A stretch of DNA of 64,000 nucleotides from Microbacterium testaceum (GTDB taxonomy: Bacteria; Actinomycetota; Actinomycetes; Actinomycetales; Microbacteriaceae), in NCBI RefSeq assembly GCF_029761935.1, contig NZ_CP121699.1:186001-250000 (forward strand), written 5' to 3'. Positions 34,336 through 43,172 of this stretch are shown here, piece by piece (position 1 is the stretch's first letter; each line of letters begins with the position of its first letter). The notes under the pieces are model-generated. The model worked only from the letters and a program-made list of their open reading frames with translations. It had not been told where the DNA came from and did no database searches. Made by a program: the position numbers and the translations under genes.

Positions 34336-34905
34336 CTACTGAGGCGTCTCGACGAGGAGGAGACTCTGGCGGGTGTCCGCGAACTTCACCCAGCCGTCGC
34401 CGAACAGGTACGTCAGACCGTAGCCATCGGCACCGCGGCCGCCGAGCCAGTCGGGGTTCTCGGTGACGTAGTCGCCCGTGCCGTCGCGTTCGAGCTTCCA
34501 CCCCGAAGCGACGAGGTCCTTCTCGGCCTGCTGCGCCGTCGCGTCGTCGATGGGAGCCCACCCGAAGATCTGCACTCGATCGGATGCCACCTTGGCATCG
34601 CCCCACTTGCACTGGACGCCATCGTCGAGCGCCGTCGCGCCGATCCGGAACGGCTCCTCCTGGTACGTCCACCCGAGGCTCTTGAAGTCGTCGACGGTGG
34701 CGGTCGGAATGATGTTCTCGCAGGTCGGGGTGATCGGGTCCGTCGTGGGAGTCGCGCTGGCACCGGCGTCGGGAGCGGGTGCATCGGTCGTCGTGGCGCT
34801 GGCCGCGACGCTCGGGGCGGCGTCAGGGGTCGACGTGCACCCGGCGAGAGCCAGTGCGACGACGGCGCCGCCGGCGGCGAGGAGTGCGAGGCGCGCGCGT
34901 GTCAT
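34336..34905 (-). CDS. secreted lipoprotein of unknown function
   Basis: 189 residues. A lipoprotein signal peptide (MTRARLALLAAGGAVVALAL then AGC) places the lipidated cysteine at about residue 23, followed by a Thr/Ser/Ala/Pro-rich linker (about 24-55). The mature domain contains two Cys (CENI, CKWG) and YVTENPDWLGG and resembles the DUF3558-like actinobacterial lipoprotein group only loosely. Its ATG overlaps the stop of the hisN-like gene (ATGA, 34902-34905), so the two are co-translated. Confidence 0.7.
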   Translation of the reverse strand: MTRARLALLAAGGAVVALALAGCTSTPDAAPSVAASATTTDAPAPDAGASATPTTDPITPTCENIIPTATVDDFKSLGWTYQEEPFRIGATALDDGVQCKWGDAKVASDRVQIFGWAPIDDATAQQAEKDLVASGWKLERDGTGDYVTENPDWLGGRGADGYGLTYLFGDGWVKFADTRQSLLLVETPQ

Positions 34906-35726
34906 CGGGCACCGTCCTCGTGCAGCAGAGCGTAGAAGTCGTCGTGCAGCAGGCCGTTCGTCGCGAGGGAAGAACCGGCATCGAGACGGTCGGTCCCGTC
35001 GAACGCCGTGAAACGCCCGCCGGCCTCGCGCACGATGGGGGCGATCGCCGCGATGTCGTACTCCTTCACCCCGAACTCGGCCACGAGCTCGAGACGGCCC
35101 TCGGCCAACCACATGTAAGGGAGCGCATCCCCGTAGGCGCGATCGCGCCAGACAGCGCGCGTGAGCTTCTCGAGGGTGGGGACGAGCTCGACGTCGTCCC
35201 ACTGCTCGATGCTCTGGAAGCTGATGCTGGATGCCGAGACCTCGTCGACCCCGGATACGTGAATGCGTCGGATGTCACCGTCGGCGGTCGTCGTCCACGC
35301 GCCCTGGCCCGTTGCGGCCCACCAGCGGCGACCGATCGCGGGCTGGCTTACGACGCCCACCCGGGGGACGCCGTCGACGGTCAGGGCGATGAGCGTCGCC
35401 CAGACCGGAATGCCGCGCATGTAGTTGTGGGTCCCGTCGATCGGATCGATGACCCAGCGGCGGGACGTGTCACCCGACGTGCCGTATTCCTCGCCGAGCA
35501 CGGAGTCGCCCGGGCGCTCCGCGTCGAGGATTCCGCGAATCGCGCGCTCCGTCGCCAGGTCGGCCTCGGTCACGTGCGTGCGGTCGGGCTTCGTGTCGAT
35601 CCGGAGGTCGGCGGAGTCGAAGCGTTCCATCGCCACGGCGTCGGCAGCGTCAGCCAGACGGAGGGCGAGTGCGAGATCGTCGGTCAGGTCCGCGGGGGGT
35701 GCGGCGGGCTCTTCGATGCGGGACAC
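34902..35726 (-). CDS. hisN: histidinol-phosphatase of the inositol monophosphatase family
   Basis: 274 residues. The metal-binding sites of the IMPase superfamily are all present: the GEEYG glutamate, IDPIDGTHNY (DPIDGT), and the C-terminal KEYDIAAIAPIVREAGG. The VTEADLATERAIR and DGTHNYMRGIPVWATLIAL segments are typical of HisN-type histidinol-phosphate phosphatases in actinobacteria; an inositol or nucleotide phosphatase is the alternative. GTG 35726 is preceded by TATCCT at 6 nt. It is coupled to the lipoprotein gene. Confidence 0.8.
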   Translation of the reverse strand: MSRIEEPAAPPADLTDDLALALRLADAADAVAMERFDSADLRIDTKPDRTHVTEADLATERAIRGILDAERPGDSVLGEEYGTSGDTSRRWVIDPIDGTHNYMRGIPVWATLIALTVDGVPRVGVVSQPAIGRRWWAATGQGAWTTTADGDIRRIHVSGVDEVSASSISFQSIEQWDDVELVPTLEKLTRAVWRDRAYGDALPYMWLAEGRLELVAEFGVKEYDIAAIAPIVREAGGRFTAFDGTDRLDAGSSLATNGLLHDDFYALLHEDGAR

Positions 35727-35732
35727 GGCTCC

Positions 35733-35738
35733 AGGATA
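35733..35738 (-). promoter_or_regulatory. -10 box of hisN
   Basis: TATCCT on the minus strand, 6 nt before GTG 35726. Confidence 0.5.
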
Positions 35739-35829
35739 ACGGTCGATCCTGGCTCGATTTGGCGTGCCCGAGTCACGCCTGGTAGTGTCATTCCTCGGCG
35801 CGGAGAGCGAAACTCCGGCCGAACGGAAC

Positions 35830-35905
35830 GCACCTCTAGCTCAATCGGCAGAGCAACTGACTCTTAATCAGTGGGTTCTGGGTTCAAGTCCCAGGGGGTG
35901 CACCA
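35830..35905 (+). tRNA. tRNA-Lys (anticodon CUU)
   Basis: The acceptor GCACCTC pairs with GGGGTGC. The anticodon loop CTCTTAA carries CTT. The T arm CTGGGTTCAAGTCCCAG is regular, and the 3' CCA is encoded (35903-35905). Confidence 0.95.
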
Positions 35906-35912
35906 GCACAGA

Positions 35913-35949
35913 AAGTCCCCTCTCGCCCGTGTGGTGTGGAGGGGATTTT
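35913..35949 (+). terminator. terminator after tRNA-Lys
   Basis: A 10-bp stem (AAGTCCCCTC at 35913-35922, GAGGGGATTT at 35939-35948, one G-U) is followed by TTC. Confidence 0.75.
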
Positions 35950-36056
35950 CGTCTCTCGGATCCGGGTTCTGCGCAATCCCTCCGCCTCCTCGATGGCGCT
36001 CGGCATGATGGGACGAGCCCCGTCTCCAACGGCGGCGCGTGACCCGGGAGGTTTCC

Positions 36057-36629
36057 ATGGCCGACGACGAGATGTGGGATGTCACCGACATTGAGGGCAC
36101 ACCCACCGGAACCCTCCACCGACGCGGTGACGGCCCCGTGCCGGTCGGGTCGTTCCACGTCGTGGCATCCGTCTGTCTGGTGTCGTCCACCGGCCGCGTG
36201 CTGATGAGCCTGCGCGCCGTGGGCAAGGACTACCCCTTGGCGTGGGAGTTCCCCGCCGGCAGCGCCTTGCGCGGAGAGACCAGCCGCACCGGCGCCGTGC
36301 GGGAACTCGCGGAAGAGACGGGGATGGTGCTCGCCCCCGACGACCTGGTCCTGGTGGGTCGCGTCGTCGAAGAAAGAGCCCTGTTCGACCTCTGGGTCGG
36401 CCGTGTCGACGGGGAGCCCGCGCCCGTGCCGGACCCCGAGGAGGTTCATGATGCCGAGTGGGTCACCCTCGACGTCGTGCACCAGCGCTGGAAGGACGGG
36501 GTTTTCGCGACACCGTGGAACGCACGGTTCGATCAGCTGTGGGACACGCTGGTGGAACGGGTGCGAGACGAGCGCCGGGTCGGCGCCGCCGAAGATCAGA
36601 ACGGCGGCGGATCCACCTCGATGTCGTGA
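36057..36629 (+). CDS. Nudix hydrolase
   Basis: 190 residues. A complete Nudix box is present: GSALRGE, then seven residues, then RELAEETGM. It fits the GX5EX7REUXEEXGU pattern and binds the catalytic metal. ADP-ribose pyrophosphatase-like proteins have a similar layout with WEFPAG just before the box, as here. The substrate (ADP-ribose, nucleotide sugar or damaged nucleotide) cannot be decided. GGGAGG at 36046-36051 is the ribosome-binding site for ATG 36057, so this start is favoured over GTG 36039. Its 3' end overlaps the broken HNH gene on the other strand. Confidence 0.85.
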   Translation: MADDEMWDVTDIEGTPTGTLHRRGDGPVPVGSFHVVASVCLVSSTGRVLMSLRAVGKDYPLAWEFPAGSALRGETSRTGAVRELAEETGMVLAPDDLVLVGRVVEERALFDLWVGRVDGEPAPVPDPEEVHDAEWVTLDVVHQRWKDGVFATPWNARFDQLWDTLVERVRDERRVGAAEDQNGGGSTSMS

Positions 36630-37260
36630 CCCAGGGGTGAGCGCCACCTCAGGTCGACATCGCCGGGGTTCTTGAGCGGTTCCCATTTCGTCTCGTGGCG
36701 GAGGCGGTGGTGGTGGCGGCACTCGGGTTCGAGGTTGTCGTGGTCGGTGGCCCCGCCGTCGGCCCACCCGCGAGCAGATCCGCCAGCGCATCGGCTCTCA
36801 GCTGCGCCAGCGAGCACTCTTCGCCGGCTGTCGTCGCCAGATGCCGTGCGGCGCGATCCAGGCGGGTCATGACGGCGTGAGCCTTGTCGGCCGGAAGCAA
36901 GGCCGTCAGCGTCGCCATGCCGTCGAGCTCGGCGGTCAACCACACCCCGCGGTCGCGGAGGGCGCGGCGATGCCGCTCCTCGATCGACTCGGCGTGGACC
37001 TTCTCGCGCAGCGCGCGAGCGGCGGTGTCGAAGCTCGAGGGCGTGACGCGTTGAGCGCGCTCGGTGGCACCGGTGTCGAACGCGGTCCAGGCCTCGCGGT
37101 CATCGGGGAGGGAGCCGGCGAGCCGGGCGATTCTGATCGCGCGGCTCTCGGAGATCCGCCCGTCGAGGAACGCCCGCCAGGCCAGGCCGCACCGTGCCCG
37201 CAAGGTCCGGGCGTGGCCCACGCTATCGAGGACCTCCGACATCAGGAGGAACCGCCGGTC
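36596..37260 (-). pseudogene. DUF222-HNH endonuclease gene, deleted and frameshifted
   Basis: Two pieces of one protein family lie in different frames. The first (37254 down to about 36770) encodes the end of a DUF222 domain: HAESIEERHRRALRDRGVWL, LLPADKAHAVMTRLDRAAR and AQLRADALADLLAGG. The second (about 36750-36596) encodes the HNH tail: DHDNLEPECRHHHRLRH (the nuclease histidines), then WRSPLGHDIEVDPPPF. The 100 or more residues that normally join them and the N-terminal domain are missing. These genes are often multicopy in Microbacteriaceae. The product is inactive unless rescued by frameshifting. Confidence 0.8.
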
Positions 37261-37375
37261 GAGGGCGAAATAGAGCCGGTATCGCCCACCCACGCGAAAG
37301 CGCCGGGCGCCGACATGACGATCCCATCGGTCCGTCCTGCCGGCACCCGGCGCGAGGAGAGGTGACGCCGACGCC

Positions 37376-38617
37376 CTACGCCGCATCCCCCACGAGAACA
37401 GCGGCGCCCTCGTCAGCGGCATCCGGGTGTGCTCCGTCGACGTGTGCGAGCAGACGCCGACCGAAGAGGATGCAGGCGGCAGCGATCACGACCGACACCG
37501 CTGCCATCACGTAGGGCACTCCGGCGCCGTACGCGTGCCAGAGCAGCGCGGCGAGCGGGGGAGCGACCGCCCCGCCCAGGAAGCGCACGGCCGAGTAGGC
37601 CGACGAGGCGACCGAGCGGGGGAGGTCGGTGGCTTCCATGACCGCTTCGGTCAGCGCGGTGTTCACGACGCCCAGCACGAGACCACCCACGATGATGCAC
37701 ACGACCAGAGCGACGGCCGACGACACGATGAACGCGGCGACGAGCAGGTCGAGGGCCAGCAGAGGCAGGGCGGTCAACAGGACCGTCGTCAGCCGCAGGC
37801 GGCGCAGCAGCAGAGGGGCGACCCAGACGCTCGTGATCGCCAGGCCCACGCCCCAGCCGAAGAAGGTCAGGCCGATCCCCATCGCCCCGAACCCGAGGGG
37901 GAACGGCGAGAACGCGAGCAGCGTGAAGAAGCCGATGTTGTAGAACAGCGCGGTCGCCGCGAGGATCGCAAGCGCCGGACGGCCGAGGGCACGGAACGGG
38001 GCACTGAAGGGGAGCGGCGTGCGCGCGGGCTGGGGGCCGCGCAGAAGGACCGCCACCGCGAGGAACGCGATCGCCATCAGGACGACGACGCCGAAGAACG
38101 GCCCGCGCCAGCTGACTTCACCCAGGATGCCCCCGAGCAGCGGCCCCACGGCGATGCCGAGGCCCAGCGCGGCTTCGTAGAGGATGATCGCGGCCGAGCT
38201 CCCGCCGGATGCCGCGCCCACGATGGTCGCCAGCGCGGTGGAGATGAAGAGGGCGTTGCCCAGACCCCATCCGGCGCGGAAGCCGATCACGGCGTCGACG
38301 CTGCCGCTGATGGCGCAGAAGAACGCGAACACGACGATCAAACCGAGACCGACGAGCAGGGTCGCCTTGGCGCCGATGCGGCTCGAGATCCAGCTGGTGA
38401 TGAGCATCGCCAGGCCGGTCACGACGAGGTAGCTGGTGAACAGCAGCTCCGTCTCGACCGGGGTGGCCTTCAAGGAATCCGCTATGGCGGGGAGGATCGG
38501 GTCGACGAGACCGATGCCCATGAAGGCGACGACGCACGCGAAGGCGACGGCCCAGACCTGCGCGGGCTGTTTCCAGACGCTGGGCGCCTTGCTGACTGCT
38601 GCGGTTCCGGCACTCAC
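37376..38617 (-). CDS. MFS multidrug-type exporter
   Basis: 413 residues with 12 predicted spans. TM1 has GIGLVDPILPAIADSL, which matches drug:H+ antiporters, and TM2-3 has SWISSRIGAKATLLVG (motif A). A conserved loop AGWGLGNALFISTALATIVG precedes TM5. GTG 38617 overlaps the stop of the marR gene (GTGA) and has AGGAGG 7 bases upstream. The operon therefore consists of the repressor and the pump it is likely to control. The compounds exported are unknown. Confidence 0.85.
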   Translation of the reverse strand: MSAGTAAVSKAPSVWKQPAQVWAVAFACVVAFMGIGLVDPILPAIADSLKATPVETELLFTSYLVVTGLAMLITSWISSRIGAKATLLVGLGLIVVFAFFCAISGSVDAVIGFRAGWGLGNALFISTALATIVGAASGGSSAAIILYEAALGLGIAVGPLLGGILGEVSWRGPFFGVVVLMAIAFLAVAVLLRGPQPARTPLPFSAPFRALGRPALAILAATALFYNIGFFTLLAFSPFPLGFGAMGIGLTFFGWGVGLAITSVWVAPLLLRRLRLTTVLLTALPLLALDLLVAAFIVSSAVALVVCIIVGGLVLGVVNTALTEAVMEATDLPRSVASSAYSAVRFLGGAVAPPLAALLWHAYGAGVPYVMAAVSVVIAAACILFGRRLLAHVDGAHPDAADEGAAVLVGDAA

Positions 38618-39156
38618 CGGACCACCTCCTGTTCTTCTGCGGATTCCGCGAGGGCTCCGCGGTCTTCGGTGGGGTCGGCGGCGCCATCGTCGTCGGGGGT
38701 TCGGATGTCTGTGAATTGGTGTCGACCCGCGGGAGTCGGCGCCATCCCCACGCGCAGTGAGAGCGCGGAGGCGGCGACGCTCACGGCATCCCACTCCTTC
38801 TCCGAGAGGTCGGCCACGTGCGGCGCAAGGGCCGCGCGGAACTGCTCGTACCACCCGGCCAGCGCGTCGAGGCCCTTCGCCGTGGCGGCGACCACGCTGA
38901 CGCGCGAGTCGTCGGGCAGGCGGCGGCGCTCGACGAGTCCCGCGGCGTCCATCTGGTGGACGAGTCGGGTCATGCCGGGTTGTGTCACACGGCTGAGGGT
39001 CGCGAGGTCGCCGAGGCGCTGGGGGCCGTGGTCGCGCAGGAGGGTCAGTGTGCGCCACTGCGCGGCGGGGGCGTCGGTCTGGGTGTCGAGAGCCGCGACG
39101 CGGGTGAGGGCGTGCACCGCGAGCAGAAGCGTCTGCAGGTCGTCGTGGCGGGTCAT
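38614..39156 (-). CDS. MarR family transcriptional regulator
   Basis: 180 residues. The winged helix spans about residues 30-115, with QRLGDLATLSRVTQPGMTRL as the recognition helix region and ERRRLPDDSRVSVVAATAKG as the wing. MarR proteins are dimeric repressors that leave DNA when bound by small aromatic ligands. It precedes and overlaps the MFS pump gene. An operator with 11 of 13 matched pairs lies just upstream of the start, and a TATACT -10 overlaps it, so autorepression of the whole operon is likely. The last 30 residues are acidic. Confidence 0.9.
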   Translation of the reverse strand: MTRHDDLQTLLLAVHALTRVAALDTQTDAPAAQWRTLTLLRDHGPQRLGDLATLSRVTQPGMTRLVHQMDAAGLVERRRLPDDSRVSVVAATAKGLDALAGWYEQFRAALAPHVADLSEKEWDAVSVAASALSLRVGMAPTPAGRHQFTDIRTPDDDGAADPTEDRGALAESAEEQEVVR

Positions 39157-39164
39157 ACTTAGAA

Positions 39165-39170
39165 GTATAC
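39165..39170 (-). promoter_or_regulatory. -10 box of the marR-MFS operon
   Basis: TATACT on the minus strand, 8 nt before the marR ATG and overlapping the operator. Confidence 0.55.
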
Positions 39171-39192
39171 CCTCGGTATATACCTTGGGTAT
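39167..39192. promoter_or_regulatory. MarR operator, 26-bp dyad
   Basis: The half ATACCCTCGGTAT (39167-39179) and the half ATACCTTGGGTAT (39180-39192) match at 11 of 13 paired positions. The site overlaps the -10 and is the only AT-rich patch for several kilobases. Confidence 0.75.
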
Positions 39193-39206
39193 CTATTCGG
39201 GCGGAT

Positions 39207-39989
39207 TCACCGAGACGCGATGCGCGTGGACAACTGGTGCGCGTGCGCGAGAAGGATCCGTCCAAGCTCAGCAAGGCGCTCGCCGCCGAAGCGGAACTCC
39301 ACCCCGGTCAGGCTGAGAGCCCACTGCGGGTCGCCCGCCCGCGTGAACACGGCCGCGCCGAGCCCGTAGCTCCCCTCCACGATCAGTCCCGGGTTCACCG
39401 CGTATCCGCGAGCCTGCGTGTCGCGGATTCGCCCACGCAGACGGGTGGGGGAGTGCGACGCCCCCCACTTCTCGGGAAGTTCCGGATGCCGCTCGAGATA
39501 CGCATCCACCTCGCTCGACGGCAGGAACGCCAGGATCGCCAACCCCGCCGAGGCCACCCCGAGGGGGAAGCGCACCCCTTCCGACAGCACGAACGAGCGG
39601 ATCGGAAAGCTCCCGTCCTCGCGCACTAGGCATACCGTCTCGTCGCCCCGCCGCACCGACAGGAACGCGCTCTCCTCGGTTCGGACCGCCAGGGAGCGCA
39701 CGATGTCGCGCGCGGTCGAGGTGATGTCGAATCGGGATGCCGCCACACTCCCCATCAGATAGAGCTCCGGCCCCGGTAGCCAGTGACCGGTCGGCTCGTC
39801 GCGGTCGACGAGCCCCTCGGCGCGCAGTGCGCTGAGGAGGCGGTGCGCGGTCGGTCGCGTGAGATCGGCGCCGCGCGCGAGGTCGCCGACCGACGCGCCG
39901 GTCTCGCCCGCGGCCGTCACGAGGCGCAGGAGTCGGGCCGCCCGCGAGATGGCCTGGGCGCCGGGAACGGATCGCGATGCAGTGTCCAC
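39207..39989 (-). CDS. IclR family transcriptional regulator
   Basis: 260 residues. An N-terminal winged helix (about 12-75; GASVGDLARGADLTRPTAHR is the HTH) is followed by an IclR effector domain with RTEESAFLSVRRGDETVC and LGVASAGLAILAF. GTG 39989 is supported by TAGCGT 7 nt upstream. A 15-bp palindrome GTCCACGATGTGGAC overlaps the start codon. Divergent from scoA, it probably controls the ketone-body operon and itself. The ligand may be an acyl-CoA pathway intermediate such as acetoacetate. Confidence 0.88.
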   Translation of the reverse strand: MDTASRSVPGAQAISRAARLLRLVTAAGETGASVGDLARGADLTRPTAHRLLSALRAEGLVDRDEPTGHWLPGPELYLMGSVAASRFDITSTARDIVRSLAVRTEESAFLSVRRGDETVCLVREDGSFPIRSFVLSEGVRFPLGVASAGLAILAFLPSSEVDAYLERHPELPEKWGASHSPTRLRGRIRDTQARGYAVNPGLIVEGSYGLGAAVFTRAGDPQWALSLTGVEFRFGGERLAELGRILLAHAHQLSTRIASR

Positions 39990-39998
39990 GATGTGGAC
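39984..39998. promoter_or_regulatory. IclR operator, 15-bp palindrome
   Basis: GTCCAC-GAT-GTGGAC is a perfect 6-bp dyad, overlapping both the iclR start and its -10 (TAGCGT, 39997-40002). A related half site ATCCACATGAC follows at about 40014. Confidence 0.7.
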
Positions 39999-40089
39999 GC
40001 TAAGCCCCACGTCATCCACATGACAAGAGCACGGTCGACCGGGCGGGCCCACCCAGCGCACCGTAGGAGGACGAAACGAAGGAGTTTGC

Positions 40090-40863
40090 GTGATCGACAA
40101 GACCGTCGCCTCGGCCGCAGAGGCCGTCACCGACATCCCCGACGGGGCGTCTCTCGCCGTCGGCGGGTTCGGCCTGTCCGGCAACCCCCTCGCCCTCATC
40201 GAGGCCCTTCTCGCCCAGGGGACCAGCGACCTGTCGGTCGTGTCGAACAACTGCGGCGTCGACGACTGGGGGCTCGGCATCTTGCTCGGCGCCGGTCGCA
40301 TCCGCAAGATGACCTCGTCGTACGTCGGAGAGAACAAGGAGTTCGAGCGGCAGTTCCTCTCGGGCGAACTCGAGCTCGAGCTCACCCCGCAGGGCACGCT
40401 CGCCGAGAAGCTGCGGGCCGGCGGCTCGGGCATCGCGGCCTTCTACACCCAGACCGGTGTCGGCACCCAGGTCGCCGAGGGCGGACTGCCGCGTCGCTAC
40501 GACGGGGCCGGCGGCATCGCCGTCGCCTCCCCGGTCAAGGACGTCCGCACCTTCGAGGTGAACGGCGAGCAGCGCGAGTTCGTGCTCGAAGAGGCCATCA
40601 CCACCGACTTCTCGCTCGTGCACGCCCACACGGGCGACCGGCACGGCAACCTCGTGTTCCGTAAGGCCGCGCGCGCCTTCAACCCCCTCGCCGCGATGGC
40701 CGGCCGCACCTGCATCGTGCAGGTCGAGCACCTCGTCGAACCCGGAGAGCTCGACCCGGATGCCGTTCACCTCCCCGGCGTCTACGTCCACCGCCTCGTC
40801 GAGGTCGGCCCCGACATCCCCAAGCGCATCGAGAAGCGCACCGTGAGTGAGGAGACCCGCTGA
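40090..40863 (+). CDS. scoA: succinyl-CoA:3-ketoacid-CoA transferase subunit A
   Basis: 257 residues. The sequence [17 protein letters not shown] and [20 protein letters not shown] match SCOT subunit A (ScoA) more closely than PcaI of the beta-ketoadipate route. The enzyme transfers CoA from succinyl-CoA to acetoacetate. GAAGGAG lies 6 nt before GTG 40090. The gene starts a three-gene operon with scoB and a thiolase, divergent from iclR. The C-terminus [11 protein letters not shown] is typical of the subunit. Confidence 0.9.
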   Translation: MIDKTVASAAEAVTDIPDGASLAVGGFGLSGNPLALIEALLAQGTSDLSVVSNNCGVDDWGLGILLGAGRIRKMTSSYVGENKEFERQFLSGELELELTPQGTLAEKLRAGGSGIAAFYTQTGVGTQVAEGGLPRRYDGAGGIAVASPVKDVRTFEVNGEQREFVLEEAITTDFSLVHAHTGDRHGNLVFRKAARAFNPLAAMAGRTCIVQVEHLVEPGELDPDAVHLPGVYVHRLVEVGPDIPKRIEKRTVSEETR

Positions 40864-41516
40864 TGGCTCTGGCCCGCACCGAGATGGCCGCCCGCGCCGC
40901 CCGCGAGCTCGCCGACGGCTCGTACGTCAACCTCGGCATCGGCCTGCCGACGCTCGTGCCCAACTACGTGCCCGACGGGGTCACGGTCGTGCTGCAGTCC
41001 GAGAACGGCATCCTCGGCGTCGGTCCCTACCCGACCGAGGACGCGGTGGACGCCGACCTCATCAACGCCGGCAAAGAGACCGTGACCACGCTCCCGGGGT
41101 CGGCGTTCTTCGACTCGGCGCTGAGCTTCGGGATGATCCGCGGGGGCAAGATCGACGCCGCCATCCTCGGGGCGATGCAGGTGTCGGCATCCGGAGACCT
41201 GGCGAACTGGATGATCCCCGGAAAGATGGTCAAGGGCCCCGGGGGAGCGATGGACCTCGTCCACGGCGCCGCCCGCGTGATCGTGCTGATGGAGCACGTC
41301 GCCCGCGACGGCTCACCGAAGATCGTGGACGAGTGCTCGCTGCCGCTGACCGGCCGCGGCGTCGTCGACCGCATCATCACCGACCTCGCCGTGATCGATG
41401 TGACGGAGGATGGACTCGTGCTCGTCGAGCTCGCCCCCGGGGTGAGCGTCGACGAGGTGCGGGCCGCCACCGAGCCCGCGCTGACCGTCCGACTCGCTGA
41501 GGAGCAGCACGCATGA
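40863..41516 (+). CDS. scoB: succinyl-CoA:3-ketoacid-CoA transferase subunit B
   Basis: 217 residues. It carries the catalytic glutamate in the segment [13 protein letters not shown], and family-typical [19 protein letters not shown] and [15 protein letters not shown]. It forms the second subunit of the CoA transferase. The ATG overlaps the scoA stop by one base and its own stop overlaps the thiolase start (ATGA), so the three proteins are coupled. Confidence 0.92.
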   Translation: MALARTEMAARAARELADGSYVNLGIGLPTLVPNYVPDGVTVVLQSENGILGVGPYPTEDAVDADLINAGKETVTTLPGSAFFDSALSFGMIRGGKIDAAILGAMQVSASGDLANWMIPGKMVKGPGGAMDLVHGAARVIVLMEHVARDGSPKIVDECSLPLTGRGVVDRIITDLAVIDVTEDGLVLVELAPGVSVDEVRAATEPALTVRLAEEQHA

Positions 41517-42700
41517 CCGCACAGAACGACGTCGTCATCGTCGCCGCCGCCCGCACCCCGCAGGGCCGCTTGAAGGGGCAGCTCGCGCCGTTGACTGCCG
41601 TGCAGCTCGGGGCGGCCGCCATCCGCGGGGCGCTCGAGCGCGGCGGCATCCCCGCCGACGCCGTCGACGCGGTGCTCGTGGGCCAGGTGCTGCAGGCCGG
41701 AGCGGGGCAGAACGCCGCGCGCCAGGCCGCGATCGAAGCGGGCATCGGCTGGGACGTGCACTCCGCCACCATCAACAAGGTCTGCCTGTCGGGCCTCACC
41801 GCGGTCATCGACGCGGCACGCATGCTGCGCCTGGGAGACGCGACGGTGGTCGTCGCCGCGGGCATGGAGTCGATGACCCGCGCTCCGCACCTGCTGATGA
41901 ACTCGCGCGACGGCTACGCCTACGGTTCCGTCGAGGTGCTCGACCACATGGCGCACGACGGCCTCACCGACGCGTACGACCGCGAGAGCATGGGCGCCTC
42001 GACCGAGCGCGCGAACGCCCGGTACGAGGTCACGCGCGAAGCTCAGGATGCCGTGGCCGCCCGCTCCCACCAGCGCGCCGCCGCCGCGCAGGCGGACGGG
42101 ATGTTCGACGCCGAGATCGTCCCGGTGTCGATCCCGCAGCGGAAGGGCGACCCCGTGGTCGTCTCGGCCGACGAGGGCATCCGCGCCGACACGACGGTCG
42201 AGACGCTCGCGAAGCTGCGTCCCGCCTTCGCCGAGGGCGGCTCGATCACCGCGGGAAACGCCTCGCAGATCTCCGATGGCGCCGCCGCGGTGGTCGTCAC
42301 CACCCGCGCGATCGCCGACGAGCGCGGGTGGGACGTGCTCGCCGTGGTCGGGGCCTCGGGTCAGGTCGCCGGCCCCGACAACTCCCTGCACGCCCAGCCC
42401 GCCCGCGCGATCGCGAAAGCGCTCGAGAAGCAGGGCATCGCGGCATCCGACCTCGACCTCGTCGAGATCAACGAGGCCTTCGGCGCCGTGGTCGCGCGGT
42501 CGCAGGCCGAGCTGGGCGTCTCCGACGAGGTCGTCAACCCGCACGGCGGCGGCATCGCGATCGGGCACCCCATCGGCGCCTCGGGCAACCGTCTCGTCGT
42601 CCACGCGGTGCACGAGCTGGTACGTCGCGATGGCGGCACGGCCGCGGTGGCGCTGTGCGGCGGTGGCGGTCAGGGCGACGCGCTGATCCTCACCCGGTAG
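41513..42700 (+). CDS. acetyl-CoA acetyltransferase (thiolase)
   Basis: 395 residues with all thiolase active-site residues: the nucleophile in NKVCLSG (about residue 89), GHPIGASG and the second Cys in [12 protein letters not shown]. It splits acetoacetyl-CoA to two acetyl-CoA, completing acetoacetate use with ScoAB. Beta-ketoadipyl-CoA thiolase is an alternative, but the scoAB partners favour ketone-body degradation. Translationally coupled to scoB. Confidence 0.9.
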   Translation: MTAQNDVVIVAAARTPQGRLKGQLAPLTAVQLGAAAIRGALERGGIPADAVDAVLVGQVLQAGAGQNAARQAAIEAGIGWDVHSATINKVCLSGLTAVIDAARMLRLGDATVVVAAGMESMTRAPHLLMNSRDGYAYGSVEVLDHMAHDGLTDAYDRESMGASTERANARYEVTREAQDAVAARSHQRAAAAQADGMFDAEIVPVSIPQRKGDPVVVSADEGIRADTTVETLAKLRPAFAEGGSITAGNASQISDGAAAVVVTTRAIADERGWDVLAVVGASGQVAGPDNSLHAQPARAIAKALEKQGIAASDLDLVEINEAFGAVVARSQAELGVSDEVVNPHGGGIAIGHPIGASGNRLVVHAVHELVRRDGGTAAVALCGGGGQGDALILTR

Positions 42701-42764
42701 GGCCGGCCTCAGACGAACGGATGCTGCGACCTCGAGGCCGCGGCATCCGTGAGGTCTCCGTGGG

Positions 42765-43019
42765 TCAGCGCGCGAGACGCTTCTTGAACAGCTTCTCCTG
42801 CTTCTTCGAGACGGGGGAGTCCCCCGAGATCACGCGACCCCGACGCGCGCGGCGCGTGTCGACGACCGCGCCGATCGCGAGCGCGAGCGTGATGCCCCAG
42901 CTCAGCCACGCCAGCGCCGTGCGCCAGGTGAACGGCTCGTCGTTCTTGAGCCCGCGCAAGAGCGTGACGCCGCCGGTGATGGCGCTGAGAAGACCGGTTC
43001 CGAAGATGTACTGCCGCAT
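42765..43019 (-). CDS. small two-span membrane protein
   Basis: 84 residues. Two hydrophobic segments (about 5-22 and 36-54) are followed by a basic C-terminal tail (RRARRGRVISG, KKQEKLFKKRLAR). No family is recognised. TAGGTT lies 6 nt before the ATG on the minus strand. It is convergent with the thiolase gene and divergent from otsA. Confidence 0.65.
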   Translation of the reverse strand: MRQYIFGTGLLSAITGGVTLLRGLKNDEPFTWRTALAWLSWGITLALAIGAVVDTRRARRGRVISGDSPVSKKQEKLFKKRLAR

Positions 43020-43025
43020 GAGCCC

Positions 43026-43031
43026 AACCTA
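43026..43031 (-). promoter_or_regulatory. -10 box of the small membrane protein gene
   Basis: TAGGTT on the minus strand, 6 nt before its ATG. Confidence 0.45.
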
Positions 43032-43172
43032 TCGAGCGGTGTGATCCGGCGCCGCACCTTGACAGCGGAGCACGGCCGGCCCGCGCGCGAGAACGCACGT
43101 ATCGCATCCCGTCCAGCCCCGTGCGCGGATCGGGCCCGCTGTTAGCCTGAGGACGATCCCCGAGGAGGACCT

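Noticed and set aside
40090..42700. pcaIJF beta-ketoadipate operon
   Set aside because: The CoA transferase sequence ([29 protein letters not shown]) fits ScoAB better, and no other pca genes are present.
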